A stretch of DNA of 64,000 nt, from positions 62,001 to 126,000 of the forward strand of contig CAVWPI010000001.1 of the NCBI GenBank assembly GCA_963756895.1. The letters run 5' to 3'. The notes beneath the pieces were generated by a model. That model had not been told where the DNA came from, ran no database searches, and saw only the letters and a program-made list of their open reading frames with translations. A program made the position numbers and the translations under genes. Every line of letters starts with the position of its first letter. Positions within the stretch are counted from its first letter, which is position 1. The DNA comes from DASUAS01 sp963756895. Lineage in GTDB: Bacteria; Actinomycetota; Acidimicrobiia; IMCC26256; DASPTH01. Shown here in pieces: positions 56,535 through 64,000 of this stretch.

Positions 56535-57339
56535 GTGACGAGCGTTCCCGCGTCCGAGCCCGCGCCGGCCGAGGGCCGTTCGGCCGCGATCGAGGTCGAG
56601 GACCTCTCGGTGTGGTACCGGATCCGTTTGGACGAGACGTCGCTCTGGGCCGACGTGAAGCGGCTGCGCTCGCGTCGCCAGGGCGAGCGGATCGTGCCCG
56701 CCCTGAAGGACGTGTCGTTCGAGAGTTCCCCGCGGCTCGGTGATGGCCGTCATCGGCCGCAACGGCGCCGGCAAGACCACGTTGGTGCGGGCGATCGCGG
56801 GTGTGCTGGTGCCGGAGGCGGGCCGCATCGTCGTGCACGGCCGCATGAACCTGCTCGTCCCCGGCGTGGGGTTCAACGCCGCGTTGTCGGGCCGCGAGAA
56901 CATCGTGCTCGGAGGCCTCGCCTCGGGGCTGTCCCCGGAACGCCTGGCGGAGCTCTCCGAGTCGATCGCCGAGTTCGCCGAGCTCGGCGAGTACCTCGAT
57001 TTCCCGATCAAGACCTATTCGTCGGGGATGCGCTCCCGCCTCGGGTTCGCCGTCGCCGCCCATCTCGATCCCGACATCCTGCTCATCGACGAGGCGTTGT
57101 CGGCCGGGGACACCGCGTTCGGCGAGAAGGCGGCCAAGAAGATGGCCGAGCTGTGCGGGCACGGGCGGACGATCGTCCTCGTGACCCACGGCCTCGGGTC
57201 GGTGCGGGCGATGGCCACCGACGCCATCTGGCTCCATCAGGGGCAGGTGGCCGCGCAGGGCGACCCCGAGGAGATCCTGGCCAAGTACATGCGGTACTGC
57301 CGGTTGGAGAACCTCGACCTCCTCAACGATGGGATGTGA
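56535..57339 (+). CDS. ABC exporter ATPase, Wzt/TagH-like (frameshifted at 56722-56726)
   Basis: From GTG 56535: AAIEVEDLSVWYRIRLDETS, then after removing one base near 56724, VMAVIGRNGAGKTTLVRAIA (Walker A), KTYSSGMRSRLGFAVAAHLD (signature), DILLIDEALSAGDTAFGEKA (Walker B) and IVLVTHGLGSVRAMATDAIW (switch His). The long insert before Walker A and the YSSGM signature are those of polysaccharide and teichoic-acid exporters. At about 267 residues it lacks the C-terminal glycan-binding domain of some Wzt proteins, so export should not depend on a terminal sugar mark read by this subunit. The permease gene follows 65 bases later. Confidence 0.88.
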
Positions 57340-57391
57340 CCGCATGAGCACAGGTCGACACACTCCCTGGTTCCCGACGCGGGCGTAGCCG

Positions 57392-57397
57392 TACCGT
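57392..57397 (+). promoter_or_regulatory. Minus-10 box of the Clp-N/permease fusion gene
   Basis: TACCGT lies seven bases before ATG 57405, which would give a leaderless transcript starting exactly at the Clp-type N-terminus and supports that start over GTG 57396. Confidence 0.45.
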
Positions 57398-57404
57398 GTC
57401 CGGG

Positions 57405-58943
57405 ATGTTCGAGCGCTTCACCGACGAGGCCCGCCGCGTGATCCTGTCGGGTCAGGAGGCGGCTCGTCAGCGCGGGCACCTGGAGATCGGGACCGAGCAC
57501 ATGCTGCTCGGGCTGGTCGGCGAGGACGACTGCGACGGCGCCCGGGCGCTGGCGCGGCTCGACATCTCACTGACGGCCGTGCGCGGGCACATCGACGAGC
57601 TCGTGGGGTGCGGCGAGGGCGCCAACGGCCACACCGAGCGCATCGCCTTCACGCCGCCGGCCAAGAAGGTCCTCGAGCTGTCGTCGCGCGAGGCGGTCCG
57701 GCTGGGACACCGTGAGATCGGCACCGAGCACATCCTGCTGGGCATGGTGCGCGAGCGCGACGGCGTCGCCGGCCAGGTGCTCGTGGACCTCGGCGCCGAT
57801 CTGCCCCGCACCCGCGAGACCGTCGTCGCGCTGGTGCACGAGCTCGGCCCGTCCCGCGAGCGTCTGCGCACGGGCGCGCCGGCCGACGTCGACGGCACCG
57901 ACTCGGCCGAGGAGAAACGTCCGACCGGGCCCCGCGCCGACCTCATCGATTGGGACGATCCGTCCGCGCTCGGTGCGGCAGCGACGCTCTCTGGTGACGG
58001 CGCCCGCATGGCTCCCCGCGCCGCCGCCGCCCGCCCGTCCGTCGGGCCCGCCCGCGCGCCGGGCGATGCTGACGCACCCCCTGCGCTCTTCAACGGTCAG
58101 CTCGACGCCGACGGCATGGTCGTGTCCGTGTTCGAGGCGGGCAAGAGCGTGCGCCCGGAGCTGCGCCCATACCTCGAATCGTTGTGGGAGCGGCGTCCGT
58201 TCATGGTGGCGTTGGCGAAGGCCAGCATCCGGGGGCGCCGGTCGAGCACGATGCTGGGCAGCATCTGGGGCCTGATCGACCCGATGTTCCAGGCGGCGAT
58301 CTACCTCTTCCTCTTCTTCATCATCCGCGGCGGCCAGGGCAAGGCCGTCAGCTTCCTTCCCGTGCTCCTCGGGGGCATGTTCCTGTTCCGGTTCACGGGA
58401 ACCGCGATCAACGACGGCGGCCGCTCGGTGCGCAACTCGCGGGAGCTCATGTTGAGCTCGACGTTCCCCCGTGCCGTCCTGCCGTTGTCGGCGGTCTACA
58501 AGGGCGTGCTCCTCTTCATCCCGAGCATCTTCGTGTTCGCAATCGTGTACCTCTTCCTCGGCAGCGGGTTCACGTTCTCACTGGTGGTGTTCCTCCCCGT
58601 GCTGTTCGCGGTGCAGACGCTCACGAACGTCGGGATCGCCCTCATCATGTCGACCGCCACCGTGTTCGTCCGCGACATGGACAACGCGCTGTCCATGATC
58701 GTCCGCGTCCTGCTGTTCACCACGCCGGTCATCTTTCCGATCGCGCTCCTCCCGCCGGAGCTCAACACGGTCCTGTCGTTCAACCCCCTGTACCCCTTGT
58801 TCGTCAACTACCAACTGATCATCGGTGGAGGTGGCATCGACCTCAAGCTCGTCGTCGAGGCGATCATCTGGGCCGTCGTGCTGACCGCGGGCGGTACCTG
58901 GCTGTTCCTCCGCTACGAGCACGCGATGGCGGCGGCGGCATGA
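57405..58943 (+). CDS. Fusion of ClpC-type N domain and ABC-2 polysaccharide permease (Wzm-like)
   Basis: One open frame of 512 residues. Residues 1-150 form a double Clp_N repeat: FERFTDEARRVILSGQEAAR with HLEIGTEHMLLGLV, then FTPPAKKVLELSSREAVRLG with HREIGTEHILLGMV, as in ClpC. Residues 150-235 are a Pro/Ala/Asp-rich linker. The rest is an ABC-2 permease: ALAKASIRGRRSSTMLGSIW, six helices, and NPLYPLFVNYQLIIGGG near the end, as in Wzm/TagG. ClpC N domains bind adaptor proteins or arginine-phosphorylated clients; the fusion could tether the exporter to Clp-related or other partners. The Clp ATPase modules are absent. The frame is continuous and the linker keeps normal codon use, so a sequencing-made fusion looks unlikely but cannot be excluded. 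Confidence 0.88.
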   Translation: MFERFTDEARRVILSGQEAARQRGHLEIGTEHMLLGLVGEDDCDGARALARLDISLTAVRGHIDELVGCGEGANGHTERIAFTPPAKKVLELSSREAVRLGHREIGTEHILLGMVRERDGVAGQVLVDLGADLPRTRETVVALVHELGPSRERLRTGAPADVDGTDSAEEKRPTGPRADLIDWDDPSALGAAATLSGDGARMAPRAAAARPSVGPARAPGDADAPPALFNGQLDADGMVVSVFEAGKSVRPELRPYLESLWERRPFMVALAKASIRGRRSSTMLGSIWGLIDPMFQAAIYLFLFFIIRGGQGKAVSFLPVLLGGMFLFRFTGTAINDGGRSVRNSRELMLSSTFPRAVLPLSAVYKGVLLFIPSIFVFAIVYLFLGSGFTFSLVVFLPVLFAVQTLTNVGIALIMSTATVFVRDMDNALSMIVRVLLFTTPVIFPIALLPPELNTVLSFNPLYPLFVNYQLIIGGGGIDLKLVVEAIIWAVVLTAGGTWLFLRYEHAMAAAA

Positions 58944-58983
58944 GCACGAGCGAGCCGGCTGTCCGGGTGCGGGCGGAGGCGCC

Positions 58984-61900
58984 GTGCAGCTGATCGTCCT
59001 CGGCATGCACCGGTCGGGCACGTCGGCGGTCACGCGCCTGCTCAACATGGCCGGCGCGTACTTCGGTCCCGAGGGCAGCGCGACCGAGGCCAACGAGGAG
59101 AACCCGAAGGGGTTCTGGGAGCGCAAGGACGTGCGCCGCGTCTGTGACGGCCTCCTCAAGGACGCCGGGTTCGACTGGTGGCGGCTCGGCAGCTTCGAGA
59201 TCGAGGCCATCCCCGCTCAGGTGCGCGAAGAGCACCTCGGCGCGTTCCGCGAGATCCTGCTGGGGCTCGACGCGCACCGGCCGTGGGTGATCAAGGAGCC
59301 GCGCCTCTGCCTCCTCTTGCCATTGCTGCGGCCGCTGCTCGAGATCCCGGTCTGCATCCACGTCACCCGGGAGCCGCTCGAGGTCGCCGGGTCGGTGACG
59401 AAGCGGAACGGGTTCCCGCTCCCGGTCGGCATCGCGCTCTGGGAGCACTACACCCTGCGGAGCCTGCAGGCCTCCGTCGGCGTGCCGCGCTACCACGTGC
59501 GCTACGAGGATCTCGACGCGCGACCCGGTCGGCACGCTGGATCAGCTCCTCGCGTGGCTCGAGGCCCACGACGTGCAGGGGCTGCACCGCCCGTCGGAGC
59601 GCGAGGTCATCGCGTTCGTCGACCCCGCGCTCCACCGCCAGCAGCGCGAACCGCTCGACCGGCGCGGGATGCTCAACGCCGAGCAGGCCGAGCTGGCGGA
59701 CGCGACCGACGCCGGCCTGCTGCTCGACCCGCAGTGGGAGCAGCGGGAGCCGTCGGAGTCGGCATGGGTGACCCTGCGCGACTTCGAGGCGCGCGTCGAC
59801 GAGCTCGCCCGCGCGCACGACGACGCCGAGCTCCGCCGGCGCGAGGCTCGCGACGCCGAGAACGACGTGCGGATCGCGCGCGACGAGACCAACGCGGCGC
59901 GCCGGCACGCGGCGCGGATGGAGCGGTCGGTCGACGACGGGCTGCGGGAGGCCGACAAGCAGCTCGAGTCCATCGAACGCTCGCGCGCGTGGCACGTCGC
60001 CCAGCGTCTGATGCGACTGCGCCAGCAGGTCGTGCCGGGAGCCCCACGTGAGGACCGGGGGCGGATCGCACGGGTCCAGGCGCCGCTGGAGGAAGTCCGA
60101 CGAGCGGTCGAATCGTCGGCGGAGGTCGCGAACCGCAGCGCGGGAGAGGGACGGGACCGCGTCGAGCAACTGCCCGGCGGGTTCCCGCTCCGGCACTCCG
60201 GGCCACCACCCGCACCGAGGTCTCCCGACCGGGCCAAGGTGGCGGTCATCGCTTGGGACGTCGGGCACAACCCGCTCGGCCGTGCGCACTGCCTGGCCGA
60301 GATCCTCGCCCGTCGCTTCGACGTCGAGATCTGGGGGACGCAGTTCGAGCGGTACGGCGATCGGATCTGGGCCCCGCTGGAGAAGCCCGAGATCGCCATC
60401 CACTCCTTCGACGGCCGGTCGTTCCCGCAACACCTCAGCGCGATGGAGGCGGTGGCCGAGCGCATCGACGCCGACGCCGTCTGGATCTCGAAGCCGCGGT
60501 TCCCGTCGCTCGGGCTCGGCGTCCTCGCCAAACAGTTCCGCGACCGGCCGCTGGTGCTCGACGTCGACGATCACGAGCTGTCGTTCTTCGACGTCGACGA
60601 CGGGCTCGGCCTCGACGAGCTGCGGAAGCTGTCGGCGAACGACCTCGCACTCCCGTTCGAACGGGCGTGGACCCGTGCGTGCGAGCAGGTGATCACGAGC
60701 TTCGACTACCGGACGGTGTCGAACGTCGCGCTGGAGGAGCGCTACGGCGGCATGATCGTGCCGCACGCCCGCGACGAGCAACGCTTCGACCCGGCGCGCT
60801 ACGACCGAGACGCGGTGCGTCGGGAGCTCGGGGTCGGGCCGTACGACCACCTGTTGCTGTTCGGCGGCACCCCGCGTGCGCACAAGGGCGTCATCGAGGT
60901 GCTCGAGGCGCTCGAACGCCTCGGCGACGACCGCTACAAGCTCGCGCTCTTCGGCGTGGGTGAGCTCGCGAAGCTGGGCAGCCGGGCCCGGCAGCTCGAG
61001 CGGTGGGTGTTGCCGCTGCCGTACCGGCCCTTCGGCGACCTGGCGCCGCTCGTCGGCGCCGCCGACCTCTCGTGTGTCCTCCAGGACCCCACGCACCCGG
61101 TCGCGCGCTACCAGATGCCGGCGAAGATCGTCGATGCGCTCGCCATGGGGGTGCCGTGCCTGGTGACGGCCACGCCGCCGGTCCAGCCGCTGGTCGATGC
61201 GGGCGTGGTGCACGTGCACGATCCGGCCGAGCCGCTCCACGAGCGGATCGCTTCGATCTTCGCCGACCCCGACGACGCCCGCGACCGCGCCCGGAAGGGC
61301 CGCGCGCTCTTCCTCGCCGAGTACAGCTGCGAAGCCGTGTCGGAGCGCGTCGCGCCGTGGTTCGAGCAGCTCGTCCAGGATCCGGGGGTGCTGCCGAACG
61401 ACGTCGACGCGCTGGTGAAGGCGCCCCGGAGCCTGCTCGCGGCCCGTACGCGGACGAAGGACCGCGTCGACGACGACCCGGGCGTGCCGGCGCGCGTTCC
61501 CGGCTCCCGCCGCTGGCGCGCCGCTCCGGACGAGCAGTACGACCTCGTCGTGTTCTGGAAGCAGAACGACACGTCGATCTACGGACGGCGTCAGGACATG
61601 TTCCTGAAGTACCTGCAGCGCACCGGACGGTTCGGCAGGATCGTGCACTTCGACAGCCCGATCTCGCCCGGGACCCTCACCCGCACGTACCTGGCGAGCA
61701 CCGGACGGGCGGACCAACGCCGCCTCGTGGTGCGCCAGACGCTGAACCGACTGGCCCATCGCCGCGACGACGACAACCTGATCCACCGGACGTTCCTCTA
61801 CGGCGCCAAGCGGGGCTCGCAGACCTTCCTCCGGAGCCGCTCGGAGTATCCCGAGTACGTCAAGGCGGTGCTGGCGAAGCACGGCGTCGGCAACCGGCTC

Positions 61901-62728
61901 ACCGTGTTCTGGGTGTATCCCACGAACGACCACCTGCCCGGCCTGCTCGACGCGCTCTCGCCCGACCTCGTCGTCGCCGACGTGGTGGACGACAACAGCA
62001 CCTGGCACCGGCCCGGCTCGCACCAGCACGGTGTGATCGAGCGGAACTACCGCGACATCGTGTCCCGCAGCGACGTCGTGCTCGCGAACTGCGCGCCCGT
62101 GGCCGAGCGCATGGGGGAGTTCACCGCCGACGTGCACCTCGTGCCGAACGGCTGTGAGACCCCCGAGCCGGGACCGCGCGGCCCGAGGCCCTCGGAGCTG
62201 CGGGGGCTGGTCGGTCCGGTGATCGGCTACGTCGGGAACCTGTCGGACCGCATCGACATCGAGCTGCTCGACGACCTGGCGCGCGCGCGCACGGACTGGC
62301 ACTTCGTGTTCGTCGGCTCCGCGCACCTCGACCAGAGCATCCTGCGCCTCGACCGGCATCCGAACGTCCATTTCGTGGGCGTGAAGCCGTACGAGGAGGC
62401 CAAGCGGTTCATCCGGTACTTCGACGTGGCGCTCATCCCACATCTCGACAACGAGATGACGCGGTCGATGAACCCCTTGAAGGCGTTCGTCTACTGCGCG
62501 GAGGGAGTGCCGGTGGTGTCGACGCCGATCGCGAACATGTACGAGCTCGGAGACCTGATCACGGTCGCCAAGGGTGTCGACGGCTTCCTCGACGCGATCG
62601 AGGACGTGCTCGCCGGGGAGCGGCAGGAGGTCGACGTCGACGCACTGGCGCCGCACACGTGGGAGCGCCGAGTCGAGCAGGTGATCACGCTCATCGACGA
62701 AGCGGCGGGCGTCGGGGAGACGAGATAG
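58984..62728 (+). CDS. Sulfotransferase / coiled-coil / GT4 / GT4 multidomain protein (frameshifted near 59522)
   Basis: The corrected protein has about 1248 residues. Residues 1-240 are a sulfotransferase domain: LIVLGMHRSGTSAVTRLLNM and VCIHVTREPLEVAGSVTKRN. A coiled-coil follows (about 260-350; ELRRREARDAENDVRIARD, then ESIERSRAWHVAQRLMRLR, common ahead of GT domains). GT4 module one starts near 417 (KVAVIAWDVGHNPLGRAHCL) and module two near 849 (YDLVVFWKQNDTSIYGRRQD), with GYVGNLSDRIDIELLDDLAR. One extra base at 59520-59526 breaks the sulfotransferase end. ATG 58940, overlapping the permease stop as ATGA, may be the true start behind another indel. It probably builds and sulfates glycan units before export. 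Confidence 0.83.
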
Positions 62729-62731
62729 CCC

Positions 62732-64000
62732 GTGCAGCGATTCGTCGTGGTCGCGTCACCCGGGGCACCGACGATCGGCGAGCGCACCATCGGGCTCCTG
62801 TCGGATCCGGCGCCACCGAACGTACCGTTCGATCCGCACGATCACGTCCACTGGTGCTCGTCGAACGGGCTCGTGCACATGGCGAGCTGGTGGAGCGCGG
62901 ACGAGCTGGTGCGACCCACGGCACTCACCGTCGACGGCGGCGTCGTCGCGCTCGGCGGACTCCCGATCGTGACGCAACCGAGCAATGCAGCGAGCTTCCT
63001 GCGCCCGGACGACGTCGCCGAGCCGACGGCGGCGCTGGAGGCGCTGACAGAGCGGCTCGACGGCCCGTACGCACTCGTCGCGATCCGTTCGGATGGAACG
63101 GGCACGGTCGTGAACGACCCGTTCGGTCTGCATCCGCTCTACATCGGCGAGTTCGGATCCTCCTGTGTGCTCGCGAACGACGCCGCGCTCGTCGCCGCGG
63201 TGCTCCAATCGCTGAGCGGCCGTGTCCCCCAACCCGACGAGGACGCGGTCGCCTGGCTCCTGCTCAACGGGCAGATGTTCGGAGACGCGACCCGTACCGT
63301 GCGCGTGGAACGGCTGCCGTTCGGGAGTGCCGCGCATCTCGTGCTCGACGGGCAGGTGGCGGTGCGGCCGTGGCACGAAGCCCCCTGGCTCCGGAGCCAC
63401 GTACCCGCCGGAACGGTCGACGCCGCCGAGCGCCGGATGACGGCCACCCTCCACGCGGCCGTCGCCGCCGCACCCCACGCGGTGTCCAGCGAGCTCACCG
63501 GCGGCAAGGACTCCCGGCTCGTGCTCGAGCTCGCCGCGCTCGCCGGGGTGGCCGACCAGATCCGGTTCTGCACGTACGGGCCGCCGACCGCGCCCGACAG
63601 CGTGGCGGCGTCCGAGATCGCGCAGAAGCTCGGCTTGCGGTTCGAAACCGGGACCTGGCCCTCGCTGCCCGGCGGACCGACGCTCGAGAATTTCGTCGCG
63701 CACGTGCGTCGGGTGTCCGCCCAGATCCCGTGCTGGGAGATGGCCGCGCCGCGCGAGACCAACGGCATCACGCTGTCCGGTCTCACCGGCGAGAGCTTGC
63801 GGACCAACTTTCCACGCGTCGCGGGCCTCACGACCGTCGACGACGCGACTGCCGCCTTCGCACGCTTTCGGTTCGGCCGCTATCACTACGTGCGCCCGGG
63901 CGCACTCGACGACCTACAGGAGCGGTCACGCCGGCTCTTCGCGGCCCCGCTCGAGCAGGGCGCGGCGCCCGAGGACCTCTTCGACATCTTCTACGTCCAG
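62732..64000 (+). CDS. Asparagine-synthase-like amidotransferase, cut by window end
   Basis: The frame is open from GTG 62732 to the last base (423 codons). The N-terminal half resembles a class II glutaminase fold (VVNDPFGLHPLYIGEFG, ANDAALVAAVLQSL) but position 2 is Gln, not the catalytic Cys, so glutamine hydrolysis is unlikely. The second half has AVSSELTGGKDSRLVLELAA, the ATP-pyrophosphatase loop SGGxDS in a TGGKDS form, as in asparagine synthases and lasso-peptide or beta-lactam cyclases. Relatives in polysaccharide clusters amidate uronic acids. It lies three bases after the multidomain GT gene. Without its C-terminus the assignment stays at family level. Confidence 0.8.
   Translation, partial: MQRFVVVASPGAPTIGERTIGLLSDPAPPNVPFDPHDHVHWCSSNGLVHMASWWSADELVRPTALTVDGGVVALGGLPIVTQPSNAASFLRPDDVAEPTAALEALTERLDGPYALVAIRSDGTGTVVNDPFGLHPLYIGEFGSSCVLANDAALVAAVLQSLSGRVPQPDEDAVAWLLLNGQMFGDATRTVRVERLPFGSAAHLVLDGQVAVRPWHEAPWLRSHVPAGTVDAAERRMTATLHAAVAAAPHAVSSELTGGKDSRLVLELAALAGVADQIRFCTYGPPTAPDSVAASEIAQKLGLRFETGTWPSLPGGPTLENFVAHVRRVSAQIPCWEMAAPRETNGITLSGLTGESLRTNFPRVAGLTTVDDATAAFARFRFGRYHYVRPGALDDLQERSRRLFAAPLEQGAAPEDLFDIFYVQ

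Noticed and set aside
1517..59526. Programmed ribosomal frameshifting or wholesale pseudogenes
   Set aside because: The breaks lie at unrelated sequences in many unrelated genes, without slippery-site or pseudoknot signals, and conserved motifs continue after each. Sequence error explains them better.
59363..62656. Long minus-strand frame of about 1100 codons
   Set aside because: It is exactly antisense to the GT4/GT4 protein, has no recognisable motif and is rich in Arg, Val, His and Asp, as expected for the mirror of GC-rich coding DNA.
1..64000. CRISPR arrays, tRNA or rRNA genes, insertion sequences, prophage
   Set aside because: I saw no regularly spaced direct repeats, tRNA-like cloverleaf, transposase motif or phage gene in either strand.

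Overview
This 64 kb window is high-GC DNA densely packed with genes on both strands, with no gene-free stretch longer than about 250 bases. It looks like an actinobacterial chromosome, and I would guess Acidimicrobiia or a relative. The grounds are strong G/C third positions, many GTG starts, 4-base ATGA/GTGA gene overlaps, Tat-exported proteins, and TANNNT minus-10 boxes that often sit 6 or 7 bases before a start codon, as in leaderless actinobacterial transcripts. I see no rRNA, tRNA, CRISPR array, insertion sequence or phage gene. Nearly everything fits one theme: building, decorating, exporting and trimming a complex surface polysaccharide or glycoconjugate.

Layout. 1-3.6 kb (minus): glycosyltransferase GT2, IspD-like cytidylyltransferase, sugar C-methyltransferase and glucose-1-phosphate cytidylyltransferase. 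3.7-10.7 kb: PIG-L deacetylase, a two-domain GT4 protein, then a minus-strand operon of sulfotransferase, GT4, polysaccharide deacetylase and GT4. 10.8-14.4 kb: a divergent pair of exported barrel-like proteins sharing one architecture. 14.2-20.5 kb: sulfotransferase, two tandem WbsX-type proteins, two GTs and a methyltransferase. 20.5-25.4 kb: O-antigen ligase/polymerase, chain-length regulator fused to a BY-kinase-like ATPase, an LPG-synthase-type membrane protein and a methyltransferase. 25.4-31.9 kb: Tat sulfatase, a four-domain methyltransferase/TylF/GT2/CmcI protein and a GT-C-like membrane protein. 32-39.5 kb: five phytanoyl-CoA dioxygenase-like (PhyH) genes, two sulfotransferases and a small unknown gene. 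39.5-45.6 kb: a second GT-C-like protein, GT2, and a second, intact 1086-residue four-domain protein. 45.7-51.3 kb: seven-repeat SBBP propeller, second sulfatase and membrane protein. 51.4-56.5 kb: GT2, a further PhyH gene, HTTM-like pair, GT2 and a second copy of the small unknown family. 56.5-64 kb: ABC exporter ATPase, an ABC-2 permease fused to a ClpC-type N domain, a sulfotransferase/coiled-coil/GT4/GT4 protein and an asparagine-synthase-like gene cut by the window end.

How it may work together (inference): GTs assemble a glycan. TylF, CmcI and other methyltransferases, PhyH dioxygenases, sulfotransferases, deacetylases and an amidotransferase-like enzyme decorate it. It leaves through a Wzm/Wzt-type ABC exporter and/or is polymerised by a Wzy/WaaL-type protein under a Wzc-like regulator. 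Tat-exported sulfatases and barrel-like proteins act on it outside.

Caveat: about 25 genes or domains are interrupted by apparent frameshifts, usually one extra G or C in a short run, with conserved protein on both sides. I read these as sequence errors and annotate the genes whole, giving the break position each time.
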